A stretch of DNA of 64,000 bases, taken from contig JAOTOL010001325.1 in assembly GCA_034440575.1 (NCBI GenBank), forward strand, positions 417,001 to 481,000. The letters run 5' to 3'. The stretch's first letter is position 1; each line of letters opens with the position of its first letter. A program made the position numbers and the translations under genes. The notes under the pieces are model-generated. The model saw only the letters and a list, made by a program, of their open reading frames with translations. It was not told the DNA's origin and did no database searches. The DNA is from Imbricaverruca yamaguchii (Eukaryota > Arthropoda > Thecostraca > Neoverrucidae). Below, piece by piece: positions 23,675 to 35,227 of the stretch.

Positions 23675-24627
23675 CACGCGCCCTGGAGGGAGGCGAAATC
23701 CGTCCACCCCTCAGATTTTTCGCACACGACTCCATATAGTACCCGCTGATATACGCATTTTTTCCGTACCTGCTTAGAAATGACCGGTGCATCGGGTAAA
23801 GGAAGAAAAATGAAAATCTGCCGAAAGGTTTTTATGTTATGGTCCGTTAATTTTTTTTTACATCGCAGCGCCAGATCACAGAAATCGGCGCTGATACGCT
23901 TCCTGTATATTGGCAAAAGGGAAGTGTTCTTGACATCACTAAGCGACTTGTTTGATGCATATTGTTATGCTATATAATTTAAAAGTCATGTTAGGTCGTC
24001 GAGGTCATCATGACAGGCTGATGGAACCAAACTTGGTCAACTGGAATGTTGTCATAAATGTAAATGACTGTCATGCGATTGATGTCACTTTGCATGTTAC
24101 TCCCTGCACATCCGGAAATCTGCTCTTCATCTTTGCGTGCCTAAGCGTTTCTATACTTCATTCATGTATTTCAATCCTTTCTTTGCGAATCCGATCGTGA
24201 GAGCCGCCCAACGGAGCAGTCAGGTGGGCAGACCGCTTCCGGTAACTGGAGCAGTGAATGACCTGATAAAGTGCTCCTATATAGGTGACCTGAGGTCAAA
24301 TGGTGGATCTGGCATATGTATTGCATCATTAGTAATGTCCAAAGCATCATTAATGGCAATTTTGGAGCATTTAAACACAATCACAGCGAACCATAACAAT
24401 GAGAAGGGAAGCCACGCAAAACCAGAAGATTTTGCTATTTGGACCTCATTTGACCTTGAAGGTATTGACCTAAGTTCACGAAATTTACACACAATAGAGA
24501 TACCTATCGTGCCCATCCACCCTGTGAATTTCGTTGCTCTAGCCTTAATGGGAGCCGATATCTTAGGGGGGCAGAATCCACCCCCCTTCCAGTGCGCGTA
24601 AGTTTCAGAGGCCCTCCAGGGCGCGTG
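23675..24627 (-). mobile_element. TA1 copy 2: non-autonomous TTAA transposon inserted in CR1 copy II
   Basis: 953 bp between TTAA 23671-23674 and TTAA 24628-24631. It is in reverse orientation relative to copies 1 and 3. Outer sequences are CACGCGCCCTGGAGGG and CCCTCCAGGGCGCGTG, a perfect 16-bp inverted pair. The uninterrupted CR1 copies I and III read CAAGGTTAAGGCAAAC at this spot, while here CAAGG-TTAA-element-TTAA-GACAGAC is seen, so insertion duplicated exactly TTAA. The interior holds an everted TGACCT-G-AGGTCA at 24286-24298 and related half-sites at 23993-24007 and 24441-24456. No transposase is encoded. Confidence 0.92.
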
Positions 24628-24893
24628 TTAAGACAGACTTTCATCACCAACAGGGTAGTAGAACACTGGAACCAGCTGCCAGAAACCATTGTTAGCAGCA
24701 GCACATTGAACATCTTTAAAAATAACATAGACAATCATTATAAGAATAGAGGGCTTGCTTTTCAGTATTACAGGGACTGCTGATTGACATATTTGGTGGG
24801 CAACTGGTTGAGTGTACCGAGTGCAGCCAAGAAGTGCCCTTGTGGCTCATAGTTGCGCCAATCTTTTATGTCTTTATGTCTTTATGTCTTGAT

Positions 24894-26011
24894 CCAAAGC
24901 CTTGATCCAAATTTCGAAAAATTTTGCGCTTTCGTTTCATACGAAGCGCAGTGTATGCAACCTTCGCAAGATGAACTAAAACGTTTCTATGGAGTGCATT
25001 GTACCGTTAGAGGAAATTGTGTGCATGTTGAGTTTCGGGCTACATCGGAACATGCTTCACACAAACACTTTTCATTGATTCATGCAATTAAGGAATTGTG
25101 CGACGTGTGGTTTGAGCAAGCTTCCTACCTGCATATATGGGCAGGAGCGGAGGGAAATTCAGGAATGGTGGGCTAATGGTGAGCTTTGATGTGGTCCTTC
25201 TCAGCTATATCCCCCCCCCAACAGCCTGCTTTGGAGAAGAATTGGTCTGTGGTACACAAGGTATGCGAAACTAGAAACATTTTATGGCGAATTCAAAGAC
25301 TTGTGAATAAAAAATAAATATAAACTTGTGAAATTGTAACATGTAGAAACTATAATATATTAATTTGTGAAAATTATTATTTTTTAATATGAAAATTAGT
25401 TTTCCTTCGCACCGCTGAGCAGCTCAAAACCAGCTCTGGACCTTCCAATGCATCCAATTTGTACTGGTATGTTGAACTTCCCGATTCTACACCAGGCTTA
25501 GTCTGACCAAATGTTTGGTCTGATCTTTGGGCTTATAATGTTGTTCATGTTCCTCATAGTTGGCTGGCAAGTGCCCATGCCTAGAGACCCCGAGCTGGTA
25601 TGTGGTCTGTACCCCCTGCTTTGGTATCCTGCTTATGCTAGGTTGTCATTTTCCATATGCACTGTGAAAATATGCTCTTAAAATATGAACTTGGATCACC
25701 TGACTTTGTGAGAGATCTCCATCTCTGCAAGTGCCAAGGAAGTTTGGTAGGGGGAGTGGAAAGAGCTGTTGGCAATCTCTAAATGTATCCAGCTCTGACT
25801 AATGTGAATAATTTGTCGACACATGTAGGAATTTTGCTAGTAATTGCTTTCCAATTGCAGTGTACTATGATATATTTTGGTGAGTCTGAACCCCTCAACA
25901 AACAAACTTGTATATTTTTATACACTTGGATCCTTAGTATATGAACCAACAGATTTCCAGGACTAGCAAATGCATAGCTTTTGTTTGGCCAAAAAATTGA
26001 TTGGGTTGTCC
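24894..26011. other. No supported gene; one 107-codon frame
   Basis: The frame at 24853-25176 (+) begins inside the CR1 3' tail and continues into unique sequence with a mixed composition (e.g. RFYGVHCTVRGNCVHVEFRA). I do not recognise it. The rest is unique AT-rich sequence. Confidence 0.35.
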
Positions 26012-26015
26012 TTAA

Positions 26016-26906
26016 CGCGCGCCCTGGAGGGCCTCTGAAAATTACGCGCACTGGAGGTGGGGGGGGGGGGGCGGATTGTGCCCCTAAGATCTCGGCTCCT
26101 ATTTAAGCTGGAGCAACGAAATGTGCAGGATGGATGGGTATGGTAGTAAACTCTATTTTGTGCGTATGTTATCACCTAAGGTCAATATCTTCGAGGTCAA
26201 ATGAGGTAAAGATATCAGACTTTTCCGGTTTTGTGTGGCTTGGCTTGTCATTGTTATGGATCGCTGTGATTGTGTTTGAATGCTCCAAAATGAGCATCAG
26301 TGATGTTTTGGACATTACTAATGATGCAATACAGATGTTAGGCCCGGGATTTGACCTCAGCTCACCTATACTTTATCAGGTCATTACCTGCTCCAGGTAC
26401 CGAAACCGGGTCGCCCGCCCGACTACTCGGACAATAATGACAAACAGCAGTTTCCAGGATGTGTAGGGCGTAACATGCCAGGTGACATGAATCGCATGAC
26501 AGCCATTTGCATTTATGACAACATTCCAGTTGACCAAGTTTGGTTCCATTAACCTGCCATGAACTTGACCTGACTTGCCTTCGGTGACCTAACATGACTG
26601 AAACTATAAAGCATAACAATATACATTAAACAAGTCGCTAGTGTTGCCAAGAACACTTCTCTTTTGCTAATATACGGGAAGTGCAACAGCGCCGATTTTT
26701 GTGGTCTGGCGCTTTTTTTGTTAACTTTAACGACCCCTAAGTCGAAAAAAAATCGGAAGATTTGCGTTTTTTTCTAGCTTTAAACAACGCGTCGTTCATT
26801 CTGGAGCAGGTACGCAAACAATGGCGTATATCTCCTGGTAAAATCTGGAGTTATGTACGAAAAGCCGGAGGAGTGAACGGATTTCGTCCCCCCTCTAGGG
26901 CGCGTG
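26016..26906 (+). mobile_element. TA1 copy 3: full-length non-autonomous TTAA transposon
   Basis: 891 bp between TTAA 26012-26015 and TTAA 26907-26910. The head is CGCGCGCCCTGGAGGG (one change from the family CACGCGCC) and the tail in reverse complement is CACGCGCCCTAGAGGG. The sub-terminal repeat ACGCGCACTGGAGG is kept near 26045. The half-sites are partly eroded (AGGTCA-AATG-AGGTAA at 26194-26209). Confidence 0.85.
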
Positions 26907-26910
26907 TTAA

Positions 26911-27740
26911 ATTCCTCTCTGTGGTGTGCTACACTTCTGTAGAAGGGACAAATTTGGGACAAATCTACGTGTCCAAAAAGTACCTTGAAGCACAATTGTA
27001 TTAGTATTTTTGGGTGAAAAGTATTCATTTAAAGGCTTATTTTATGTATAGCTACTACCTAACTTCATATCTGCTTCATGCTTACCAAATAAATAAAATG
27101 AAGTAGCTTAGCATTACTTTGGGCATAGTGGCTATTTAAAATCATTGAGCTTGCAACTGTCACTTTAGGCAAATAATCTATGGAAAGATGGGTGCCGTTA
27201 AAAATGAATAATTATGCATGATAAACATGAAATAATTTATTGAAGTAACTTTAGAGAAAGGGCACTGAAGGTAAACATAAAACCACTGTTTCCTGACATT
27301 TCTGAGGCAGCGAAGGTGTTTCAGGGAACATCCTTTCCTTTTCCTGTGGGTGCAGTCAGGGATTTATCAGGGCCTCCTGTTTCTAGGAGGGCCTGGTGCT
27401 CCCCTCAGTCGCTCGTTTGGCTGTGCTGTTCTGTTATTCAGTGCATTCCATTTGTATTTGGTTATCATCGATTATTGACTGGATGTTATGGTATAACCTA
27501 GGGAGTTGTGATTCACCTATCATGTGAGTTCCTGGTGCCAAATAAAGTTCCGATTCCATGTGTATCCATTTCGTGGCCTTCATAGAACAGCCTTGAAATT
27601 AAGACCATCACTAATCATGACGAATTCTACTGATAAAGTCTGTCAAGCTTCACCTTCTTCTCCGTCATATAGGACAAATTATTTCCAACCAAGAAACAAC
27701 TAAAGAGGCCAGTGTTGCTTCGGAAAGCCCAGGTGAGTCC
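26911..27740. other. No identifiable feature
   Basis: Unique AT-rich sequence. Short frames only. Confidence 0.5.
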
Positions 27741-27899
27741 CGTGAAAACGGAAAATAGGGTGGCCGAAATCCGATGCTTTACTTTGGTGCAGCGGCTACT
27801 CTACTTCACCCTATTTCGGTACCTCGGACCGCCCCTGAGTGGCCATATGTACAACCGAAATGTCCCGAAAGTGTTCCTAACATCCGATTTTTTTTTGGT

Positions 27900-27935
27900 G
27901 GGGGGGGGGGGGGGGGGGGCGGGGGGGGGGGGGGG
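27900..27935 (+). repeat. 36-nt poly(G) tract with one C
   Basis: A run of G interrupted only at 27920, preceded by a T-run and followed by AAAAA. Such a tract is prone to slippage in vivo and to length error in sequencing. Confidence 0.9.
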
Positions 27936-27996
27936 AAAAATATCTTCCGATTTTTGTAAGCATAAAAATAGAGTGGCCGATGTTCGACGATTTTTT

Positions 27997-28015
27997 GGGG
28001 TGGGGTGGGGTGGGG
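27997..28015 (+). other. Perfect intramolecular G-quadruplex motif
   Basis: Four GGGG runs joined by single T loops, an arrangement known to form very stable parallel quadruplexes. No promoter or gene is identifiable nearby. Confidence 0.85.
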
Positions 28016-28070
28016 ATTGCAGTGGTGACTGCCTCACCCGATTTCGGTGCCACGAATCACCCCTGCATAT

Positions 28071-29035
28071 ATCGAAGTCTGGGCTATGGCATTGCGATAT
28101 TTTCATTGACATACTATGCTACATAGCTCTGCTATGCTATGGAACACTGGATCTACGTGCCTCGACTGCAATCTAATGCTTCGGGATGTGCCAAAATAAC
28201 TCTATGTTCAATGTCTCGCTAACCTAAAATTTTACAATGTTGGAACGCGGAAGTGCGCTACGTGTATCCATGGGAAGAATTGTATAACAATTATTTGTGG
28301 GAGGAATGGCTTGTGACGCAATTCTTTCCAATCAGCGGCTTCGGGCCGACGATTAATCTCAACTAAGTTGAGAGAGAACCCGGGCCCGCCAAGTTCAATA
28401 TGAGACACCATCCTCACATTAATCGTAGTAACCTCTTCCTTCTTCGTTTCCCAGGCGCGTCTAAGTGTTCGCTGATACACCTTATTTTATGAAACTCATA
28501 AGAACATGCAGCGTGAGGCAGACAATGTGAGGCCAAATGTTAGCGTGCTGTGAGTGAGCGTCGGGCGCCCACACACGGGTAACCATAGGCTCTCGTGGGG
28601 CTGTAACTGTGGCATCGGACATCATTGGGTGCGACGACGCATCAATGGATACCGCCAAAAACTACACAATTCTAGTCACCAAGCACTGGATACAATGACC
28701 CAATCCGGATAATTTGATTGCGTATCGAATATCCTAGCATACAGCCGTCATGGTCGTGGATGCCATCATTTCACCAGGAGGATCAAATTGCCACTCCAGT
28801 GTTTCAAAAGAGCTCGAAAAAGTTTTATTTTTACGTGATCACGATTCCACCCAGTAGATTATGTGCTCGCTAAGTCATTCTTTCTTCTTTATTTATACTC
28901 ATGGCCTCAATAGCCATCCACGCAATGGTCCATATCTTTCCGGCTTTAATGCACGCTTCTGGCCCAGCGCATTGCAAAGCCGACACTTTCCCACCAATGC
29001 ACCCGATGCGTGCTCTTCTTGTGTTCCACGTTCAG
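28071..29035. other. No identifiable feature
   Basis: Unique sequence. None of the short frames is recognisable. Confidence 0.5.
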
Positions 29036-29037
29036 TC

Positions 29038-29225
29038 AAACCGCCAGTGGTCGGTGTTGGTTACTGCACCAGGTCGCCAGTGGTCGGGGCTGGTTAGTGC
29101 ACCAGACCGCCAGACAGTGGTTGGTGCTGGTTAATACACCAGGACTTCAGTGGCCGGTTCTGGTTACTGCAACAGGCCGTCAGTGGTTGGTGCTGGTTAC
29201 TGCACCAGGCCGTCAGTGGTCAGTT
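29038..29225. repeat. ~33-bp minisatellite, about 5 units
   Basis: The phrase CGCCAGTGGTCGGTGTTGGT, followed by TACTGCACCAGG, recurs about every 33 bp with indels. Confidence 0.8.
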
Positions 29226-29410
29226 CTTGTCAACTCAGACAGTGGGGCGACAGTCGGCAACACCGGCGCTCACAGGGCCTCTCTAGCTGTCGCCACGGCC
29301 ATTACAGTCTCATTAGTTCCGGCCGTTCAAAGTCCGTACCAGCGTGCCAGCCGGCACCAACTGCACCCAGGTGGCCACTTCAACATGAGTGGGACACTGC
29401 CGCTGCCCAC

Positions 29411-30040
29411 GAAACGTGACACGGGAGCAGACGGTGGGCCGCTGGGCGCCACGTGCCGAGGAAGCTGCTGCCCACGACACGTGACACGGGAGCAGATGGT
29501 GGGCCGCTGGGCGTCACGTGCCGAGGAAGCTGCTGCCCACGACACGTGACACGGGAGCAGACGGTGGGACGTTCAGTGCCACGTGCCGAGGAAGCTGCTG
29601 CCCACGACACGTGACACGGGAGCAAACGGTGGGACATTCAGTGCCACGTGCCGAGGCAGCTGCTGCCCACGACACGTGACACGGGAGCAGACGGTGGGAC
29701 GTTCAGTGCCACGTGCCGAGGAAGCTGCTGCCCACGACACGTGACACGGGAGCAAACGGTGGGACGTTCAGTGCCACGTGCCGAGGCAGCTGCTGCCCAC
29801 GACACGTGACACGGGAGCAGATGGTGGGCCGCTGGGCGCCACGTCCCGAGGAAGCTGCTGCCCACGACACGTGACACGGGAGCAGACGGTGGGACGTTCA
29901 GTGCCACGTGCCGAGGAAGCTGCTGCCCACGACACGTTATACGGGACACAGGAGCAGACGGTGGGTTGCTGAGCGCCACGTGCCAAGACCGCCGCTGGCC
30001 GCAGTATGTGACATGGGAGCAGACGGTGGGCCGCTGAGTA
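29411..30040. repeat. 65-bp minisatellite carrying two CACGTG sites per unit, about 9 units
   Basis: GTGACACGGGAGCAGACGGT recurs at 29416, 29481 and every 65 bp onward. Each unit contains GCCACGTGCCGAGG and GACACGTGACACGG, i.e. two CACGTG palindromes. Two unit types alternate, one with GGGACGTTCAGTGCC and one with GGGCCGCTGGGCGCC. The 3' end (29930-30040) has an insertion and degenerate units. Overlapping frames are products of the repeat. Confidence 0.9.
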
Positions 30041-33000
30041 TCGCGTGGCGGTAGGTCACACGGAGCGGATCGCGGCGGGTCGGTGGACAGGGCGAGGTGT
30101 CACCGGGCTGGCGCCGGCCGGGAATCGGCGATGGGCGGGAGGTCTGTCACCTGACGAGGAATTTGACAGACGTTGGCAAGCTGGGCAATCGACCCGGAAC
30201 AGGGTTGTCAACAACGGGGTCAAGGATGGGACGGGGGAGCGGCGCGACGGCGAGGAGTAGCAAGTATCCAGACGTCGATGCAATAGTTCAGCATGTATTG
30301 GGTATCGAATTATAATTCAAATGGATGGCCGTCGAACAACGAAACACTTGGAGTGCAACACAATCCCTGCCAACTAGAACGTTTTGTTGCAAATAACGCG
30401 CATTATCTCGCGAGCAATAGATCCACAAGATTCACCCGCAAATCACTGAAGGGGGAGGGGATCGCGTGTCGTGAACATGAACGCTGAAACCAATGCCACC
30501 AGCGTGCTTGAAATTTGAGTACCATTGAGTGAAAATCTAGGTTAACTGTTTGATAAATTGAATGGAAGGCAATCAGGTCTCACATGTATTATCTATGGCA
30601 AATAATAAGATAAGTAATAATGCATAGCTGCTCCAATTTCCAAAATAATGACCCCAGTAATGGAATATTTACTTGTTCAATATCAGCGATAGAGAACACA
30701 TTTCATCAGTTAGTTATTTGGGCTTTAGGGCCCGTCGAGAGCTATGGCCATATTGCGCCCAGGAGAACACATTTCGATATCGCTGCATGCTTAGCTGCCA
30801 TGATCATCTTGTGCTGTGTGTGTCAGGTGAATGAAATATATCCATGACCTGATTCAAGGATATGTCATGTCAAATTGGTGGATACTTTTTGTGCGTGACT
30901 CTAGTGTGCTTCAAAGTTTTTGACTGGATTTACGATGACAAAATACTCTTTCGTTGATGATACTGATGACCAGTGATCACCTATCAAACCATTGGGAGAC
31001 AAGAGCCATTTTCTCAAAATGTTCGAAGTTCGGCTGAAAATGTCCCGCATTCAGCTTCCTGGGCTACAAATTGACCCTGAATTCGAATTCAGCACCTGGA
31101 AGTACCTTTGATTGGTCATTTATCATGCACCGGACGGGAAGAAAATTAGAAATAATAGTAAATATCCGTTGATATATCGAGCCGTAACGTGGTATTGAGA
31201 GGATCATTCAGAAAGAGGTACTGAGTGAATTGAAATATGCGCCCAAGTTTAATATGGATGCCATTTTGCAGATTTAAATACCTGAGAGAGACCTAAGCAT
31301 TTGAAAACATTGTCCCATTATGCTGTTCAAAACAACTGTTTCATCCTAAATTACCCACATTTATTACCGCATCCACATATGTTGCCAAATGTTGGGTAGC
31401 TTTCCTGCCAGAATCTCGGTCCTGATCGAAGACCGGGACCGAGATGAAGAAGCTGGTACTTTTAGATAATGATTGATCAAACGCCAACTAATCATAGACA
31501 GCAAGTAACCGTAACGGCCATTTCTATTGGTAGAACCTCGTCCTTGCACTTGACCATGTCTTCACGCGAAGATGCGCACCGACGAAGTCTAAGCGTGACC
31601 ATACATTTTAACTAACAGTGATATTTCACAGAAATGCGCTAATTTATCAGCTTGAAATAATTGTATTTGGATGCAGATAGCTCGAAGCTATCTTCACATG
31701 TGACGCATGCTAAGTTTTGGTTCCATATCAGCATTCCCAGACTGCAAGAGTGATTCACCAAAAATATACAGGTCTGACTGGGCATAGCTGAGCTAAGGAC
31801 ACATTTGCGCAATCGTAGGGAAGGCTATTTTTGAGTTAAAATTGCCCATTTGTGATTTGTTGAATTTGTGGAAATTATAGGAGAGAAGAGCTTAGATGTC
31901 TCAAGGAGAGCCTCTCAAGCTTGTTTTAACTTAGGTGTCAAAGTGTAAAATTATCCTTCAAAAGCTGGGAGTGGAAAACTAAGGAAATACAAAAATTAGA
32001 TAAATGATGGGAAAATAACGGATTGTAGAAGTCCCAAAAATATTGGGAGATTATTATAACGGGTGGGATATTATTTCAGGCTATGTGCCTCTGAAATTTG
32101 TAAAGTTTTTGTCAAATGTTGAGGGCTTGCCTCCTAGGTCCATTAGTGTCTGCATGAATGTGAAATTATCATAGCATCACATCACGTAAGTTGGTTAATA
32201 AATAAGCTTTCTACGTTAGTGATACTGACTGATAGTATATCACATGCATGTTAACCTAGCTTATTGTTGCACCTGCAGGTGAAGTGCTGAGCAGGGTGGA
32301 ACTTTTAAAGATTTTCGTGAAACCTGAACCCACCATCTTTGCCTTGGCCCAACTAACTCCTGTCCCTCTTATGATGAAATCCTATGTGGTGTGCCCCATC
32401 AACAAAATTGCAATACTCATTGTGTCCATGCATTTGGTCTCACCAATCATTTTGTGTTTCCTAATCTACCAATTATAGTGATCATGCACATTATTGTTGT
32501 CCATGGTGTAGAAAAGCCACCGATGGAATGCATTCCGACCATTTGACATTTTGAACATTCCCCACATTCTAAGATAGGAGATTGCTCTTAGCTCCTGCAA
32601 AAGGTTGTAGGAATATTATAAGTATACAATTTTACATTTTGAAATCACATGATGATCTCAATTGCATGCATGACATTCCTAGCCTTTGATGAAGGGAAGT
32701 GCAAAGCTCGGCGAGGGTGCATTCCATGGAATATTTGTAGCAGGATATCAATTGATGTAAAATCATGATGGTTCATTGTGAGGTATCCATTCATTATTAC
32801 CTGCATTGTAAAATAGGATATCTCTGCATCAATAGAGCATCTAATTCACTGGGCGTGAGAATGCAAAATAAAACAAGAGTTCTGTAGTTCTGTAGTTAAT
32901 AGGTACTTCTGTAGTTGATGTATACGATACAAAATGTGTAAATAACTCGTGTCAGTGTGATGATGCAATTTACTTAAATCACCTAAATACCATGCATGAT

Positions 33001-34018
33001 GTCTCCTTCATTATTGCATTGATGATAATTATGATAGCCTGCAATAAGTATTCCCATTCAATTAACAGTGGCAGCTGGAAAGGACTTCAAACTATTTATT
33101 TGTGCGGTAACTTATCCCTCCCAGAAGGCTGCGGAGTATTGGCATTGGCATTTGGGTTGAGCGTTAGCATGGGTTGACTGTGAATAATTACACGATAAAA
33201 AAATTACCTTCCCTCGATCATTTTTGAAATATTCCGCCCATGACAGATACATATGCATGCACGAAGATGTCATTCAAACGCTGCGGAGCAAACTATCGAC
33301 GAATGAACATTTCACAAAACACGTGAAACACCAGCACCCCTACTCACTCCTCCTTCGTCGTTATGATGAGCGTAACTCCTGATCCTCGAAGCATTTCAGT
33401 GCGACACTTAAACGGGGCAAAGTAGCTTTATCCAGACATTTAATTCGGATGGGAACATCTATCTTGTGGCGTGATAATCTATCATCATTTCACCGTTCAG
33501 GGGCCACTCATTTTCAAGTGCGCATATTTGGATCCGCCCTCAAGGGGCACATTGCTCTCGGAGTGGTGATGCCTGCTTCAGTTTTCGGTGGCGAGATGCA
33601 CTTGTGGATCCAACTGCACAGTTAGTGGAGGGGCTGGAAGATCAGGATAAAAGCAAGTATTTTTTCGTTCCACGGATTTCAGCAATATACCTCTGAGGCA
33701 TCATTATAAAAACGATGTTTTGCTAATACAATGTGTCTAGAATTTGAGAAAGTGCCGAAAATTCTGGCTTCCTAAATTGGGTCGTGGGGCGAGTGGGGGT
33801 AGGGGAGCATGGTTCGAATGCTCTCTCGATTCGCGAGTTGTAAAGCACATTCGAACTTACTTACAATGTTCGCCTTTGGTCGCAACATTCCAGGGGTTGT
33901 TTTTTTGTTGGGCTCCTACGAGGGGATGCCTTGTTTCTATGAGGGGAGGCGCGCCATTTTCAGATTGGAAAACTACTACTCGAATTTCTCCTTGTGACAA
34001 CCCATCGATATTTGGGAG
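30041..34018. other. 4 kb of unique AT-rich sequence, nothing identified
   Basis: After a GC-rich first ~220 bp, the sequence is AT-rich with frames no longer than about 75 codons. I see no element termini, RNA gene or protein motif. This is the largest repeat-poor block in the first half of the window. Confidence 0.5.

Positions 34019-34050
<32 letters not shown>
34019..34050. repeat. (TA)n microsatellite
   Basis: About 16 TA dinucleotides. Confidence 0.95.
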
Positions 34051-34053
<3 letters not shown>

Positions 34054-34431
34054 CTATATTTGCTATGAGCATGAGTACAGTGAGACGGGAGCTGTCTAAA
34101 AATTGTGGGGAAGGGCGGGGAAGGAACACTTCCAAGTCGAATCTTATTATGATTGGTGCAGCTAGGATGTTTTAAGAGGGGCGTCAAAAATGGAATGATA
34201 ATGTACACCTTTCGCCGCGTGAAGCAAAAGGAAAGTTTTAGTTTTTAGATGGTGAAGGTCTCAAAATTTCTCGTTTCATCTAGCATATTTTTTATTTCTA
34301 AGGGAGCGCGCTTCCTTGGTTGCGCCTCTACTTTCCATGCAAAGCCTATCAGGTTTATGTTAAGGAATCGCAGCTGTTTTGAAGCCAAAAATAGCTAATT
34401 CGGTAAAACATTGTAAATTTCGTTAAAATGC
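34051..34431. other. No identifiable feature
   Basis: Unique sequence up to the TTAA of TA2 copy D. Confidence 0.5.
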
Positions 34432-34435
34432 TTAA

Positions 34436-35223
34436 CTCGTCACGGGGGTCTTCAACGGCCTCCCCTCAGGGTTTTTTCAGATAGTGAACGAACGGCACGC
34501 GTCAGCGCGCCGAAGTTTGGCATACCTTTTCCCACATCAATTTGCCCTGTTAGAGCAAACTTTTAAAGTCAGGTCATCTAGGGTCAACGAGTTAACTTAG
34601 GTCAAGTGAGGTCACCTCCAAAAACGTTCAACCAGTCGTCACGCTTTAACGGATGCAGATATCTCAATGAAACTTTCAGCATTTGCTTATCTTTATGGAT
34701 GCAACAAAACATACGAGAGGAATATTTTTCTCATTTTTTCTCTTTTCGACTACATATAAATTTTGCATATTTGCCTCTTAGAGTTCAAATATAAGATTCT
34801 CGCTAAAGTAAGTATTATTTAGGAGGGCAAGTTGACTTCCAACAAAGTTTCTCGGTCTGCCATTAGAAAAGAAAACTCAAAGAAAACTTGAAAACTCAAC
34901 ATTCTGAAGGATGAAAATTGGGGGTGCCGAAAATTTGTATGTTCCTGGTCGATTTCGCTCTCATTTACTGATTCCAATTTTTTCTTCTCTCAAATGCCCC
35001 CAAAACGAACTCCCCAGAGCCAAAAACATAATGTAAGTCCCCACACTGGTGACGTCACTTTTGGGGAAAAATGTTTGGGGGTGGACCCGGGCCCTACCAT
35101 TCGAGTGCTTTCTAATGACACCTTTTTAATTTTGGTGCGACGCTTAGTTTGTATTTTATTTTTGGGTTACTATCCCCCCCCCCGTGACGGTGTGTGAGAA
35201 TCTGCCCGGAGAGGCGCCGCGGG
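34436..35223 (+). mobile_element. TA2 copy D: non-autonomous TTAA-flanked transposon
   Basis: 788 bp between TTAA 34432-34435 and TTAA 35224-35227. The head is CTCGTCACGGGGGTC (CCCGTC in copy C) and the tail GAGGCGCCGCGGG, both slightly eroded. The half-site block is well kept: AGGTCA-TCTA-GGGTCA at 34571-34586 and AGGTCA-AGTG-AGGTCA at 34599-34614. It aligns with copy C over its whole length, with a small deletion near 34860 (CTCTACCCATTAGA is shortened) and another near 35038. Confidence 0.8.
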
Positions 35224-35227
35224 TTAA

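Larger units (their letters stand above)
22447..24893 (+). mobile_element. CR1-like non-LTR retrotransposon, copy II, split by a TA1 element
   Basis: Forward-strand CR1 copy starting at the RT block KANVVPIFKKGERGKVENY and ending with the same 3' end as copy I (CTTGTGGCTCATAGTTGC, then ATGTCTTT octamers at about 24865-24890). It is more decayed than copies I and III: an in-frame TAG replaces Gln in the GNQVDVAYLDF block (about 22703), a TAA follows GRRMAKF-equivalent EEWQI near 23090, motif B reads GVPQVSVLG (Gly to Val), while FADDLKVF is kept. The unit is interrupted at 23671 by TA1 copy 2; the CR1 sequence resumes at 24628 with ...AGACAGACTTTCATCACCAA. Confidence 0.9.
27745..28065. repeat. 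Two diverged tandem copies of a GTGGCCGAA...CCGATTTCGGT segment
   Basis: The first copy (27745-27835) runs from AATAGGGTGGCCGAAATCCG to CACCCTATTTCGGTACCTCG and GGACCGCCCCTG. The second (27965-28065) runs from AATAGAGTGGCCGATGTTCG to CACCCGATTTCGGTGCCACG and ATCACCCCTG. In each copy the start and end are partly inverted repeats. The CAGGGG-type outer ends (reverse complement) look like hAT termini, but no pair with a target duplication is visible. Confidence 0.45.

Noticed and set aside
24853..25176. 107-codon gene downstream of CR1 copy II
   Set aside because: It starts within the CR1 octamer tail and shows no known domain. It is most likely chance.
19651..27838. CAGGGGCGGTCC (19651) and GGACCGCCCCTG (27827) as two ends of one hAT element
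   Set aside because: They are 8 kb apart with several unrelated insertions between, the inner sequences do not match as inverted repeats, and no 8-bp duplication is seen.
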